From Motacilla alba alba (taxonomy: Eukaryota > Chordata > Aves > Passeriformes > Motacillidae): a DNA stretch of 64,000 nucleotides. Under the pieces are notes generated by a model. That model was not told the origin of the DNA and searched no databases. It saw only the letters and a list, made by a program, of their open reading frames with translations. The DNA lies in contig NC_052046.1 of the NCBI RefSeq assembly GCF_015832195.1, positions 20,886,161-20,950,160 on the forward strand. The letters are read 5' to 3'. This document shows positions 48,301 through 56,715 of the stretch, in pieces. Numbering within the stretch: position 1 is the stretch's first letter; each line of letters begins with the position of its first letter. A program made the translations under genes and the position numbers.

Positions 48301-50635
48301 ACAACCTAATTTCAGAGATTGAATGTATTAAAATTCTTCCACAAACAGTTAACTCTAACTTAATTGGTAGCCAACCTCCTCAATCCTTGCACATTATCTG
48401 AACTAAACTCTGGTCTCCCTAGAACTGAGCAGTATTCTGGCTCTGAAGGGACAACAGCAAAGACTCAAGTTTACTCAAAAACAGTTGTAAACTATAAGGA
48501 ACAATATATTCATTTGCTGCTGATGTTCAGCAAACAAACAAAAACAGTGAAGTGTGAACGACGCTTCAGTGATTTTTTTAAACTTATTTTTATTTTATTT
48601 TAGATTTTTCCAGCTGTAATTCAGACAATGCAGATGGTAGCTCAATTAAGTCATGGAAGCCCATCACTTAAAAACACCTTTGCTTGTTTTGACAGTACAA
48701 TCATGTCTTGGTTTGAAAGACAGGTGTCCACCTGCCTTCCACCAAGGAAGGCAGGAACCTCCCTTGGAATGGAGAGTACGACCCCCTTCTCTCCAAATTA
48801 TTGTAAATTTGAAATTAAGGGGCTTTCAGGCAAAGACATGGAAAAGGAATAACAGTTCTTTACTGGTATGTATAACAAGGCACACAAACAATAAGAGCAA
48901 ACAAACCAGAAAACCCAAATAAAGTCTCCTCCCTGCAGTTTAATCTATTTCCCCTCGGTGCAGTTCCGGTCACAGCCAGCAGGGGCGCTGCTGGCCCCCG
49001 GCAGGGCAGGGGGTGCGGTGATTCCCCCGTGGCTGCAGGGGGTGCTGTGGCGTGGGCTCGGCGACCACGCGGCAATGGCGGCTTGGCCGAGATGGGGAGT
49101 CTTGAGCGGCAGCTGGTCGCTATTACGGGGCTCCCATGCAGAGGTGGCCCATATGGGGACACCCCCCACATTGGCTCCGGACCCCCCACCAAATGGCCGA
49201 GAAACAAAAAAAAAAAATACTTAAACAGACTTAAAGCACAGGAAAACTGCAGCAGACAGGAGTCTCGGAGTTCACCGCGCAGGAGTGGCTGTGGCAGCAT
49301 GAGGTGGGCAGAGTGTCCGGCAGGAGCCAGTCCTAATGTTTCAGCTCAAAGTGGTCAGGCAGCAGGGAAAACAGCAAACAGCTCCCTTCTCCCACAAACC
49401 TGGAAACCAGACTGACCAGAAGCCCAGCCCCAAACCTCTGGGCCCCCCTCACCTTTTCTCTGTGTTGACAGATGTAACCCGCCCCCAGCCAGGGTCAATG
49501 GATTGTTGTGACACATAGCTACATCTTTTGTTTTCTTAAGTATTGGTAGTTACTGTTTCCTAGCAACATTTTGGACAAAATTCCGTGAGAGGAAGAAACA
49601 AAAGGAAAAATCCTAACCCCCAACAAGTCCTGAGGAAGCAATGTATTCTTGTTGAGCTGTGGGAGAAGTGTATATGTATATATACACTGCTTAAAAGGAA
49701 GAACGTTGTCTTCTTCAATATCAGAAGCATTTGGGAAATGCACATGCAAAATAACATTTTCTCATTTGTAGTCATATCTCAGAAGCCTAGAATTCTCCAG
49801 ATATATATGTTCCTCAAAATACAACTTGTTAAGAAACTCCTCATTACTTGTTTTCTTAGAAACTTCAGTAATTTTTTTAAGGAATCCATTCTTTCGGAAG
49901 CAATAATGTTTCTTCCTTAAATTAAAATCTGAGTTAAGCTTCATTTTCTCTAAGATACTATAATAGGTGTATTAGATGTGTTTGTATGTATGATATGTAC
50001 AACTGTGTATATTATATGGGTGTGAGTGCCATGCCATTCCACAATGCTATTGCCTATCTTATCTCTGAAATATCATCTGGGTTATCCAAATAAAGGTTAA
50101 AGAAAGAGAAATCATCAGTTAGAGAAAGGATGTTGGGTTCCCTCTTCCTGCCTATCATTCACAGGGGTAATCCTTCACTGAAGATTTTGAGGAGGTTGTG
50201 TGTTTGTTATGCTTTATAGAATGTCTTCAGACAACTTGTGATTATAGCTTCAAAACTAATGTAAAACCACAAGGAAAATAATTTCTTTAGAACTGGTCAA
50301 ATTTCTGCTCTCTTGAATTCTTCCAGCAGATCTAAATTATACTTGTGACATATCCTGGTATGTCCTAATTTGATATTAGGAAAATCTGGAAGGAGGAAAG
50401 TTGTTTTATCATGAATAGATTTTTAAATATGCAACAAATACAGAAGAAAGGGCAGTGGGCAAGATAAGAAGTTCTGACATTCTGCTTTACTTTCTGTCAG
50501 GCTGGGATGAAATACAGAAACCTCATTTTGAAACCTGGAGGATCTTTGGATGGAATGGATATGCTACAAAATTTCTTGGAGCGTAAACCAAGCCAGAGAG
50601 CTTTCCTATTGAGTAAGGGATTACGTGTTCAGTGA
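14688..50635 (+). CDS. NLN: NLN, neurolysin (M3 zinc metallopeptidase), complete coding region
   Basis: Neurolysin is a zinc oligopeptidase of mitochondria and cytosol that cuts short peptides such as neurotensin, bradykinin and dynorphins, and cannot act on folded proteins. Thirteen coding exons (14688-14719, 26548-26804, 29068-29216, 32844-32951, 35156-35258, 35936-36096, 37398-37533, 39629-39995, 40197-40398, 44207-44393, 45449-45577, 46066-46202, 50501-50635) total 2,103 nt, or 700 residues plus TGA; human NLN is 704. Every join keeps frame and every intron is GT-AG. Residues 1-20 form an Arg-rich leader without acidic residues, as in mitochondrial presequences. The zinc ligands H493 and H497 and catalytic E494 are in HEFGH, and the third ligand is E522 in D-F-V-E. 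The loop [16 protein letters not shown] (619-634) is the M3 substrate-binding segment. The gene appears intact. It is told from THOP1 by the leader and by neurolysin-like sequence throughout, and by its position beside SGTB. Confidence 0.97.
14780..14810 (+). repeat. G-run / G-quadruplex-capable tract in NLN intron 1
   Basis: An 18-base G run starts at 14780 and is followed by C-separated runs of about five and more G. It begins 60 bp after the NLN exon 1 donor, on the non-template strand. Such a tract readily forms a G-quadruplex or R-loop and is prone to length errors in assembly. Confidence 0.85.
21297..21344. repeat. Compound (CT)n(CA)n microsatellite
   Basis: A pure CT run at 21297-21328 (16 repeats) is followed directly by a CA run at 21329-21344 (8 repeats). 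It is likely polymorphic. A pure homopyrimidine stretch of this length can also form triplex DNA. Confidence 0.95.
21390..21434. repeat. 24-bp tandem duplication
   Basis: The 21-base string CTTCACTTTCTGAAGCTGTT+A occurs at 21390-21410 and again at 21414-21434, separated by CGT. It lies about 45 bp after the CT/CA microsatellite and looks like a recent local duplication. Confidence 0.85.
21982..22068. repeat. Long inverted repeat in NLN intron 1
   Basis: The left arm 21982-22022 (41 nt) and right arm 22033-22068 (36 nt) are reverse complements apart from a 5-nt gap (TTGAA in the left arm only) and one base change. A loop of about 10 nt separates them. Arm ends read AAATCAAGTCTGTAAATT and AATTTACAGACTTGATTT. 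It could be a decayed palindromic MITE or a hairpin-forming transcript segment. Confidence 0.85.
22616..22950 (-). repeat. Degraded CR1-like fragment, minus orientation
   Basis: ACAGAAATGCAGGGACTGGA, then a GGTGATCAAATCTAGTCCC-like stretch, resembles the reverse complement of an old CR1 3' end (the 'AGATCATCTAGTCCAACCCC' region). Further right, TTTATTCTAATTTGTTCTTG resembles the next part of the same elements. Divergence is high and the right border is a guess. Confidence 0.5.
26548..26804 (+). CDS. NLN: NLN coding exon 2
   Basis: This 257-nt exon (residues 11-97) starts after CTTTCAG and ends before GTTAGC. It encodes the rest of the leader ([10 protein letters not shown]), then Met21-[15 protein letters not shown], and a helix with [12 protein letters not shown] ending I-E-V-E-Y-A. 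This is the N-terminal helical domain that forms one wall of the deep substrate channel in the M3 family. Confidence 0.96.
26805..29067 (+). other. NLN intron 2
   Basis: This is a 2.3-kb intron. A short GC-balanced stretch at about 26930-27110 was seen, but no transposon, exon or repeat was recognised on either strand. Confidence 0.65.
29068..29216 (+). CDS. NLN: NLN coding exon 3
   Basis: This 149-nt exon (residues 97-146) is flanked by AAACAG and GTAAAT. It encodes [19 protein letters not shown] and then [10 protein letters not shown] through F-D-V-E-M-S-M-R and K-I-V-Y-L-Q. It closes in phase 0. Confidence 0.96.
31858..31949 (+). repeat. CR1 3' end fragment plus 22-bp duplication
   Basis: GATGGTCCTTGTGGGTCTCT followed by TCCAACTCAGAATTTTCTGG matches the CR1 3' end pattern (GGTCCCTTCCAACTCAGAATATTCTATG). 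The terminal tail has been replaced by two copies of a 22-base unit, CTGGGATACTGTTTTATTTT-CA, at 31906-31927 and 31928-31949. Confidence 0.7.
32421..32823. mobile_element. Solo LTR (403 bp) with 6-bp target duplication, ending 20 bp before NLN exon 4
   Basis: The element begins TGTTGCTGTC and ends AACACCACA, and is flanked by ATTCTA at 32415-32420 and 32824-32829. TG...CA ends, a perfect 6-bp target duplication and no internal coding region mark it as a solo LTR of an endogenous retrovirus. Six-bp duplications are typical of ERVK-like (class II) elements. It includes GC-rich blocks, a purine-rich stretch at about 32583-32630, CCAAT at 32711-32715 and AATAAA at 32760-32765 on the plus strand. 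LTR orientation is not certain. It occupies the branch-point zone of NLN exon 4. Confidence 0.92.
32844..32951 (+). CDS. NLN: NLN coding exon 4, just downstream of an LTR
   Basis: This 108-nt exon (residues 147-182) encodes [17 protein letters not shown] and then [14 protein letters not shown]. The acceptor is CATTTCAG and the donor is GTAAAT. Both ends are phase 0, so skipping it would remove exactly 36 residues without a frameshift. A solo LTR ends 20 bp before the exon (see the entry at 32421), and another LTR lies 590 bp after it. Confidence 0.96.
32952..35155 (+). other. NLN intron 4
   Basis: This 2.2-kb intron holds a solo LTR (33542-34308). The flanking DNA is AT-rich and shows no other recognised feature. 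Confidence 0.7.
33542..34308. mobile_element. Solo LTR (767 bp) with 5-bp target duplication in NLN intron 4
   Basis: The ends are TGTGGCATCCCA and TGGGATCCTACA, an inverted repeat matching at 10 of 12 bases. The element is flanked by GATGC at 33537-33541 and 34309-34313. A 5-bp duplication is usual for class I and class III (ERVL) elements. A 31-base pure purine run lies at 33775-33805. Open frames on both strands inside it (33842-34282 minus, 33989-34338 plus) match no retroviral protein that I recognise and are taken as chance. Confidence 0.92.
35156..35258 (+). CDS. NLN: NLN coding exon 5
   Basis: This 103-nt exon (residues 183-217) follows GATGCAG and precedes the strong donor GTGAGT. 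It encodes [20 protein letters not shown], then N-T-F-L-V-F and E-E-L. It is the conserved Cys/Asp/Phe-Asn-Lys helix region of NLN. Confidence 0.96.
35259..37397 (+). other. NLN introns 5 and 6 (exon 6 lies between)
   Basis: Intron 5 is 35259-35935 and intron 6 is 36097-37397. Both are AT-rich. The only structure seen is a perfect 11-bp inverted repeat (GCTAGATTCTT / AAGAATCTAGC, 37220-37248), produced by a roughly 20-bp imperfect tandem duplication. Confidence 0.65.
35936..36096 (+). CDS. NLN: NLN coding exon 6
   Basis: This 161-nt exon (residues 217-270) is flanked by TCTATAG and GTATGT. It encodes [14 protein letters not shown] and then [19 protein letters not shown], ending R-C-K-E. Human NLN reads G-A-L-P-D-D where this reads A-G-L-P-D-D. 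The K-Y-P-H-Y-F-P-V-M block is an M3 hallmark. Confidence 0.96.
37398..37533 (+). CDS. NLN: NLN coding exon 7
   Basis: This 136-nt exon (residues 271-316) follows TTTTTAG and ends before GTTTGT, a donor with T at +3. It encodes [24 protein letters not shown] sequence, then T-H-A-N-F-V-L-E and N-T-A-K-S-T ending V-A-T-F-L. The final G joins AT of exon 8 to make Asp. Confidence 0.96.
37757..37831 (+). repeat. Near-perfect 36-bp inverted repeat (hairpin) in NLN intron 7
   Basis: The left arm 37757-37792 and right arm 37796-37831 are each 36 nt with a 3-nt loop (TTC). Thirty-three positions are Watson-Crick pairs. The other three are T in the left arm opposite G in the right arm, so the sense RNA can pair through all 36 positions using three G-U wobbles. 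Arms begin AAGGTTTAATCACTTGC and end GCAAGTGATTAAACCTT. It could be a foldback MITE remnant or a hairpin RNA source. Confidence 0.92.
37850..37904. repeat. 30-bp-period direct repeat beside the hairpin
   Basis: GTTACCCTAATTTAGAACCA at 37850 recurs as GTTATCCTAATTTAGAACCA at 37880, exactly 30 bp later, with one base difference. It starts about 20 bp after the hairpin ends. Confidence 0.8.
39629..39995 (+). CDS. NLN: NLN coding exon 8 (largest coding exon)
   Basis: This 367-nt exon (residues 316-438) follows CTTTCAG and ends before GTAATG. It encodes [10 protein letters not shown], the acidic/basic helix ending [43 protein letters not shown] and G-Q-F-Y-L-D-L-Y-P. These are the standard M3 blocks before the zinc site. 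Only 201 bp of intron separate it from exon 9. Confidence 0.97.
40197..40398 (+). CDS. NLN: NLN coding exon 9, HEFGH zinc site
   Basis: This 202-nt exon (residues 438-505) follows TTACGCAG. It encodes [15 protein letters not shown] and then [20 protein letters not shown]. The HEFGH codons are at 40360-40374: H493 and H497 bind zinc and E494 is the catalytic base. The exon ends in phase 0 after I-C-A-Q, before donor GTTAGT. Confidence 0.97.
40399..44206 (+). other. NLN intron 9
   Basis: This 3.8-kb intron has a CR1 copy at about 42530-43370 and a (CTT)n-rich pyrimidine tract at about 44060-44090 upstream of exon 10. The segment 41470-42240 is more GC-balanced than its surroundings but was not recognised. 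Confidence 0.65.
42530..43370 (+). mobile_element. CR1 LINE, 3' part, plus orientation
   Basis: Reading the plus strand with frame breaks gives the CR1 reverse-transcriptase C-terminal pattern, for example [11 protein letters not shown], then [10 protein letters not shown], and L-V-R-P-H-L-E-C-Y with R-F-W-A-L. The copy ends in the diagnostic GATGCTATGATTCTATGA tail at about 43370. It is 5' truncated, has internal stops and frameshifts, and is inactive. It is unusually GC-rich for this intron. Confidence 0.92.
44207..44393 (+). CDS. NLN: NLN coding exon 10, third zinc ligand
   Basis: This 187-nt exon (residues 506-568) follows TTTCCTAG and encodes [24 protein letters not shown] sequence. E522 in D-F-V-E is the third zinc ligand by alignment with E502 of thimet oligopeptidase (29 residues after the first His in both). 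It continues E-N-W-V-W-E-K-E and [13 protein letters not shown]. The donor is GTATCT. Confidence 0.97.
44394..46065 (+). other. NLN introns 10 and 11
   Basis: Intron 10 is 44394-45448 and intron 11 is 45578-46065. Both are AT-rich. No transposon, exon or long repeat was recognised. A GGTGGGGTGTGTGTGG-type G/T-rich stretch occurs near 44671-44700. Confidence 0.65.
45449..45577 (+). CDS. NLN: NLN coding exon 11
   Basis: This 129-nt exon (residues 568-611) encodes [19 protein letters not shown] and [16 protein letters not shown]. The acceptor CCAATTAG is purine-rich and weak for its class, although a T tract lies just before it. The donor is GTATGT. Confidence 0.96.
46066..46202 (+). CDS. NLN: NLN coding exon 12, substrate-binding loop
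   Basis: This 137-nt exon (residues 611-656) follows TTTTCAAG and encodes T-N-M-P-A-T-F and then [16 protein letters not shown], followed by S-E-V-F-S-M-D and C-F-K-Q-E-G. His620, Tyr625, Tyr629, Tyr630 and Tyr632 lie in the flexible loop that closes over substrate in M3 peptidases. The donor is GTAGGT and the end is phase 0. Confidence 0.97.
46203..50500 (+). other. NLN intron 12
   Basis: This 4.3-kb intron is interrupted by a GC-rich LTR from 48704. Outside the LTR, no recognised feature was found. Confidence 0.65.
48704..49625 (+). mobile_element. Probable retroviral LTR in NLN intron 12 (right border uncertain)
   Basis: The start TGTCTTGGTTTGAAAGACAG with AAGGAAGGCAGGAACCTCCC, and then AACAGTTCTTTACTGG, matches a type of LTR I know from songbird genomes. 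A plus-strand AATAAA lies at 48918-48923. The middle (about 48955-49200) is GC- and CpG-rich. Possible right ends are ...GTGACACA at 49515 or ...CCCCCAACA at 49625. Neither gives an obvious target duplication of the AATCA on the left, so the element may be truncated or old. Frames at 48860-49300 (minus) and 49029-49415 (plus) are not retroviral proteins that I recognise. Confidence 0.7.
50501..50635 (+). CDS. NLN: NLN terminal coding exon 13 with stop
   Basis: This 135-nt coding part (residues 657-700 and TGA at 50633-50635) follows CTGTCAG. It encodes [20 protein letters not shown], then L-Q-N-F-L-E and [10 protein letters not shown]. Mammalian NLN ends S-R-G-L-H-A-P, so this C-terminus is one residue shorter but homologous. 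Confidence 0.97.
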   Translation, partial: AGMKYRNLILKPGGSLDGMDMLQNFLERKPSQRAFLLSKGLRVQ

Positions 50636-50762
50636 CATTATGATTCTTTTGTAACGGCATATAAGAATAGAATCAGCTGGAAATGTCAGTGTATTTCACA
50701 TTTTGACTATGTATCACTCTAGGGAAACTAGGTCATTTTTTGATGATTTTTTAAACTGTATA

Positions 50763-50768
50763 AATAAA
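50763..50768 (+). terminator. Candidate NLN polyadenylation signal AATAAA
   Basis: This AATAAA lies about 130 bp after the NLN stop in an AT-rich stretch. Others follow at 51011-51016 and near 51655. Which is used cannot be decided from sequence; mammalian NLN transcripts have long 3' untranslated regions, so a more distal signal is equally plausible. Confidence 0.4.
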
Positions 50769-53184
50769 AATGTGACTTTTAAAACAAAACTTAATAGGAC
50801 TACAAAATTCAACATGAGGGGAAAAAAATCTGAGATGTGCAGAAGCTGAGGAAATTGGATGGTAATTTTTAAATTTTTTTATGAAATAATACTAATTAAT
50901 ACTAATCAATATGAGGAGTTATTGCCATGTTTTTCTTTTAAGAGATGCCCTTAAATTATGTCTTGTGAATTAATTTTAAAACTGAAGGGGATAAAAAGAA
51001 TACAACCAGCAATAAAGGAAACATATTCATTCCTATTCTCTATTCTCTATTGTATTGATGGTTCACCAGTGTCTCTAATGGTTAGGAAGTGTGTTTGATT
51101 TTGTCATTGTTTGAATTCAGTCCAGCTGCCTGACAAATTTCAAGACTGAAAACCCGCCCCAGATACCTTTACAGCAGAGATTTTTGTGTGATACTTTTAG
51201 ACCTAATTCTGGTGTGTGTTAAATTTTGTACCATTTATATAATTAAAAAGTATAACCAAAAAGGAAAAAAATCAGCCAAAATCAGTCACTTCTTCAGTTA
51301 TTCCACCACTTTTTCTGTTGATGACCACAAACCAGGTCTTTGTTTTCCAAATTATATCAACATGGGCATTGAAATATTGTACTTGAGCAATTATAATGGC
51401 TTCAGTTGGTTTCTTAAGTATTTTGAGATACAAATAAGGAAGGAAGGAAATAAGATATCCCTGACGGGAATGATAAAAGCCAATTCAAAGTTTTCCTGTT
51501 TCTTTCCAGTGTGGCATGCAAGAGATGCTACAAAAAAGTGCAATAGATTTAATGATTTCAGCTGTGAGAGTGTGAAAGTAATCAAGGAATTATTCTGCAG
51601 TTTTTCTGCAAAATCAGGAAAAAGTAGTCTTACAAGCCAACTCTACACCATCCAAATAAAGCTGTTCATCCAAGTGCACTTTTCTTGTCTTAGGTATCGT
51701 ATCTTACTGTGGTTTTATTATTGCGGCATAATATAAACAGCTTCTAAATTTTATTTACTAGCCAATACATTTTAGACATTTAAACCACAGTTGTAAACAT
51801 GGTAGGAGTCTATAGTTTATTGTTCAACAATGAGACAAGACAATGTGGTGGTCAACTCAAGAGAATTTTTTCAGCAAAAGAAAACTGATATCATTCACTC
51901 TGGGTCAAAGCTGTCCATTTGTTTTAGGGGAAAAAATCCTAAAATTGAGATTGTTCTCACAATTTGTGAGTGTTTCTCTTTATTTTTTGCCTTTTTTTTT
52001 TCTTTTACAGCATTGAAATTAGGGAGTTAAAAATGAGTTTAATTAGTTTCTGAAATAGAAAATCTGAGTGGACTCTACCTTTGAACTGCACCAGTTAGAT
52101 GTGAGGAATCATAACTATTTGTAGCCAAAACAGATTAACTGTGTAGTCTGGCCAGACCACACAATGATGTCAAATCTAAGTCTTATAGTGAGTTACAATT
52201 TTAGGCCACAGTTCTGCTGGGCCATGAAAAGGCAATACATGGAAATCACATGTATGAGAACATCTTGAACAGTATTCAGTATGGCCAGAATGGAAAGCTG
52301 AGAAACCTGATGGATACAAGATTATTCCAACACTTGTGACTTTGGCCTAGATTGATTTCCCTTACATTCTTTTGCTTTCAGTATTTTGCCATCTTCTTAT
52401 ACATGTTTAAAATTCTTGTGATTCTGTCTTATTAACATAGCTTTTTCTTTCATACTGTAATGATAGCTCTGAAGAATGAAAACATTGTAAAAATTATACT
52501 GTGATACTTTCCCCAAATGAATCTGCAAATCTAAGCAATAGAACCTTTATTAAGAAAAAGACAGTTTCTATTTTACAGTTGATAGGCAGATTTCCACATG
52601 AGGGAGACCTTTCTCTGCATAAACCAGCAGTCCTGGATCAAGGTAGATGATTGTAAGTACAGTAATTACAGCCAAAAATACATGGTGATAAAAAGTCATG
52701 TGATTTAAAAGTTAGATTTAGAACAGTACTGATGGTAATTATGACAATTGAATGGACTTTTAAATTCTTTTACTCTTTAGTGTGTGTGCTTGTATGTTGT
52801 ACAGTGTTGAATAGCCAAGATACTGAAGTGCAGGAGAATGTCTCCTGTTACTCATGTGTGGAAATGCCTGCATGATTGTACAGTTATGTTAACAGCAAAT
52901 GGATATCCATGTGTGTAGGGAGGAAAAAACTAAACCATATTGTAACCACAAATGAAAGTGTTATGTTCTATATCTGTTCCCAAAGAATAAGATTTACTGT
53001 AATTTCTTTTTGTAGAAGCCAGTTCCTTCATCAGGCAGTAATTAAGTCAGATCAGCCTATGGCTAATACAACACTCAACACAGAAGACTAATGGGTATGT
53101 TCTGAAGTGCTTATGAAAATCTCAATGCGGTAACATATCAAACTTGTCTGCTAAGTTTTATATTGGCTTCCTGGAGACTTCTGA

Positions 53185-53252
53185 ATTAAATTGGGGTTGG
53201 AGTAAATGCCTTTTTTTCTTCAAACTACAACTTACTCTATGATTCTGTGAAA
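53185..53252 (+). repeat. CR1 LINE 3' end fragment
   Basis: A TTGGGGTTGGAGTAAATGCC stretch followed by CTCTATGATTCTGTGAAATT is a decayed CR1 3' terminus (TTGGAGTAGATGACC...TTCTATGATTCTATGA type) in plus orientation. Confidence 0.7.
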
Positions 53253-54689
53253 TTGATATTCACATTTTTATTCAAAATACCTGATCTTGGAATGGAAAAA
53301 TAACCTGATTTCCGTTCCTGCACCTGTCTAAAACAGGTAGGAAACTTTGTAAAGGAAAAACTTTCTCTGACACTATTCTAAGGCTGTGACGTTTATTGGG
53401 GAGACCCCCAATAAAACAGGGAACACTTCTTCTGTTTTTCAAACATGAGTTGATGACCTTGACACTGCCAGAAACAATCACGTATATGAAATCATGCCAA
53501 AACATAGTATCTGACAAAGCCTAGCCTATTCTAGAGCTGCTAGACCTAGGCTTCTCCTGAATTAAATTTCAAAACTATGAAAGCCTGAGTTTATTCCAAC
53601 CCAACTTTAAGTATTCACTATAATAAATGAGGAAGTAATTTGTAGTTTTTGTTTGTAACAAACAGATGGCATTTAAAGTTAGTATCATATCTTCTTAAAA
53701 TTTCACTGTGTTTAGGATTATTATTTTCTTGTATTAGAAATTCAAATTGGACTTTGGCTTCACAAAAAAAGGCTTCACAGGAAAGGGTAATATCAGAGAC
53801 TCAGGAGAGCGTGCCTATTATCCACTGAGCAAGTGAATAACAGGCAATGGCTTTCTCTTTCTGTTGCTTCATTGTAAAATAATGGTTTGAGCATGTGGCT
53901 GGGTTACAAGAGGAAAGTGATGGCCTCAGCAGCTGCTACTGCCTACTTGTCTGACAGAGGTCCAGCATGTAGGCTCTTTCTGGATTGCCTGCAAGTCACA
54001 TGGTATGTTTACATAAATGATAAAAACTGTCTGAGTAAGACTTTGCTCTGTGAGATGTGGCAGCATTACACTTCTCTCTGAAAAAATTAAATGATATCCA
54101 AGTACCTTTAGAGGTAGTGCAAGGTAGTTTAGTTAAATGGAGATTCCTGGAGGGGTTTTCTGGAAGCATAAAAACTGTTTGCATGATAAGTGATTTACTG
54201 ATAGGGGTTAGAGAGGCTAAATATCAGCTTATGTGGTACCCAAGTCAGAGAAAAAGGAAGGAAAGCAGTTAGGTGGAAGGATGAGGTTGGAGAATGGTGT
54301 TTTGACAATTGTTGTAGAAGGGTTGAAGTGAATGTCAGAGGCAGATAACAGGAAGAAGACTAACTTGATGTACAGTGATTTGTGAAAGGCTGCTTAAATG
54401 TTTTTCATTGTTTTATGAATTAGAAACAATGCTTTTTTTAGGAATAAATTTCTGTTCTTACTTGCAAGCCAAAGAACATGAGACTTTGCACTGGCTTATT
54501 TCTTGAGAACTTGACTTCTTGACTTCTTCCTGACATCTGGAGATTAATTTTTTTTTCACCACTATTTTCTTGATTACTATATTTTAAATAATAGATTCTT
54601 ATGGTGGAAGGAAAAAAGTTTTTGGGAAGTTCAGTTTGTGGGGCATGTGCCAGAAACCCTGTATAGCTAATCATCACTGGCCTGTGTAA

Positions 54690-56399
54690 ATAGTGTAGAT
54701 GATATTAAAGATGCAGTCCCAAACAGCAGTCAATCTGTTTTAGACCTCATTAGAATAAATACAGACAAATTAAGTAAATGAATTGGAAGTAAGTGGTTGC
54801 CTAGAAACCAAGAATTGTGACCTAATTTTGTTCAGTATTGATTAACAGAGTGTGGACTCGACCAATATTTGCTTGCTTTACAGTACTGATGAATTGAAAA
54901 GGTTAAAAATCTCAGTGTTAAGAGAATTAAGGAGTAAAATTATTGGGAAAAAATGTGAATGAAAAGTTGTATGTCTTTGAGATTCAATTGGCCAAAATCC
55001 CACAATTTCACAACTTAAAAATCTTTGTGAAAAATTCTAAGAACCAATCTGCTCACCAGCAAAAACAGCATTTAAAAATAAACAAAACAGAAGTGGGTGG
55101 TCAGGAGTAGGAAATAGTTATAAAATGAGGAATTGTAAAGTGTTAAAAATTATAAAGAAGGCTAAGACTGTCAAGGCAAAGAAAAATAGATGAAAGCATT
55201 ATAGCAAATAATATGTATAATGCAATGTGTTAAGAACAAATAAATACCACTTGTGTTACAGACCCTTCAGTGGATGGAAATGCTAATATGTCAAATGATA
55301 ACCAAGACAGTTTTAAATTCAGTTCCTCTTCTGCATTTACAAAGAAGTGAGTGATATAATCATGTCATGTGAGAACAATGGGGTACTTTCCGGTCTATTA
55401 AGTGAGGAGCATATTAAGCAATACCCACTAAGAATAATCATTGTGGCACAAGTAGAGTTGGATAACTTGTATCCTACAAACAAAGAAGAATTAGTGGTGG
55501 GGAAGTTTTTCCCAGTGCTGTGAATTTTGGGATAACTGGGCATATGTCATTGTACTGAAACATTGCTAATGAGTTCTAGTCTTAAAAACCCAATAGGTGA
55601 CTATTGGTCACATAGCTTGAAATTCAACTTCAGTGAAACAGCAGGAAGCATAAATACTGTTCTGTCATCTGCACATAGAGTGCAAATGATTTTATGGAAA
55701 ACAAGTTTTTTCAGACAAGCTTGATGTAATCATTCATGGTTATTACAAGCTTGTTGAGGGCGATTGTAGGGATTTATGTATTTGATTTAGTGCTGCATAT
55801 TTTCATTTTAAATAACACTATATGATATCAATAGAGGATTTATAGAATGGATTAGGAACAGCTAACTGTTTGGAGTACTTGTTGGCATAGAATTACCACT
55901 GAACAGGGTACAGTGATCTAAGTGCTTCAGACATCACAGAGAAATACAAAAATATAAAACAATAATATAAAATCACTGGTGATAGAATTTGTAAGGAATT
56001 GACCAAAAAAAAACCAGTCACAATGAATTGTTTAGATTGTTTGAAAACTTTTGGCATTCTGATGTACCATGGGCAAAGGAACATGTAGCATGCCTGTAGC
56101 AACTAAAATGTAGGTTAAAACTAAAGCTTGGAGGACTGTATTCTGTAAATTCCTTACTTCTGAAAGTATCTAGAGGCTACTTAGCCAGTTCTATCAGAAT
56201 TGTTAGGAGACTTTAGCAAGAAATGGTTAGGCAACCTCATGATGGATAGCATGAAAATATTGTGTAGAAGCAAATTACTTCTGTATACTAGAGCAGTAAA
56301 ATGGGCACAGCAATTGCATAAAATTTTGGTGGCCTGATTTTTAACTGGGGCTTGTAAGCCTTGTTATTCCAAATAAACACATATGGTTCTAGATGTAGA
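54690..56399 (+). mobile_element. Possible body of an old CR1/L3-like LINE
   Basis: Conceptual reading near 54700-54850 with stops gives V-L-D-L-I-R-I-N-T-D-K-L-S followed by G-S-K-W-L-P-R-N-Q-E-L, resembling the endonuclease-RT junction of old CR1-type LINEs (L-D-L-V-L-T...D-H-D-L). Together with the clear 3' end at 56400-56715 this suggests one ancient element of about 2 kb. Most of the interior is too decayed to align by eye. Confidence 0.4.
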
Positions 56400-56715
56400 A
56401 TAAAGTTGAGCTGTGGAACTCCTTGCCAAGGATATTGTAGAGGTGGTAGTTTTATATGAGTTCAGGATAAAAGTCAACACAATCCAGTCTTAGAAGAGAA
56501 CCCCAGTGGAGAATATTAAAAAAAAAAAAACCTTTTCCATATTAGGAAAGACCTTGCAAAGTAAGGAGTGGAAATAAGAAGAATATCCAAGATATTTACA
56601 TGTATTGCAGCCCTATTCACATTTCTTTTAGGCATCTGCTTTTAGCCGCTACTGGAGATAGGATACTGTATCAAAGCAACCGGCTGCTTGATCTGGTATG
56701 AAGATCGGCAAAAGA
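56400..56715 (+). mobile_element. Ancient CR1/L3-like LINE 3' end
   Basis: GAGCTGTGGAACTCCTTGCC with GGATATTGTAGAGGTGG, then GCATCTGCTTTTAGCCGCTA, a CTGGAGATAGGATACTG stretch and TGCTTGATCTGGTATG, follows the well-known order of old CR1/L3 3' ends in amniotes (GTGGAACTCCTTGCCA...GCTACTG..GAGACAGGATACTGG...GGTCTGATCCAGTATGG). The order and spacing of three blocks make this solid despite divergence. Confidence 0.78.

Larger units (their letters stand above)
50636..54680. other. NLN 3' untranslated region and intergenic AT-rich DNA
   Basis: The first part must include the NLN 3' untranslated region, whose length is unknown. A 182-codon open frame at 51188-51736 is AT-rich and shows no recognisable domain. 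A CR1 3' end lies at about 53185-53252. Nothing else was recognised. Confidence 0.6.

Noticed and set aside
48860..49415. Open frames on both strands in the intron 12 LTR
   Set aside because: They coincide with the CpG-rich middle of an LTR, overlap on opposite strands and match no retroviral protein that I know.
49670..49692. GTGTATATGTATATATACAC-type palindrome
   Set aside because: It is a simple alternating purine-pyrimidine microsatellite remnant with no further support for function.
51188..51736. 182-codon plus-strand open frame after NLN
   Set aside because: It is AT-rich, Phe/Ile/Lys/Ser-heavy, with no recognised domain or splice partner; it lies where the NLN 3' untranslated region may be. 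Most likely chance.
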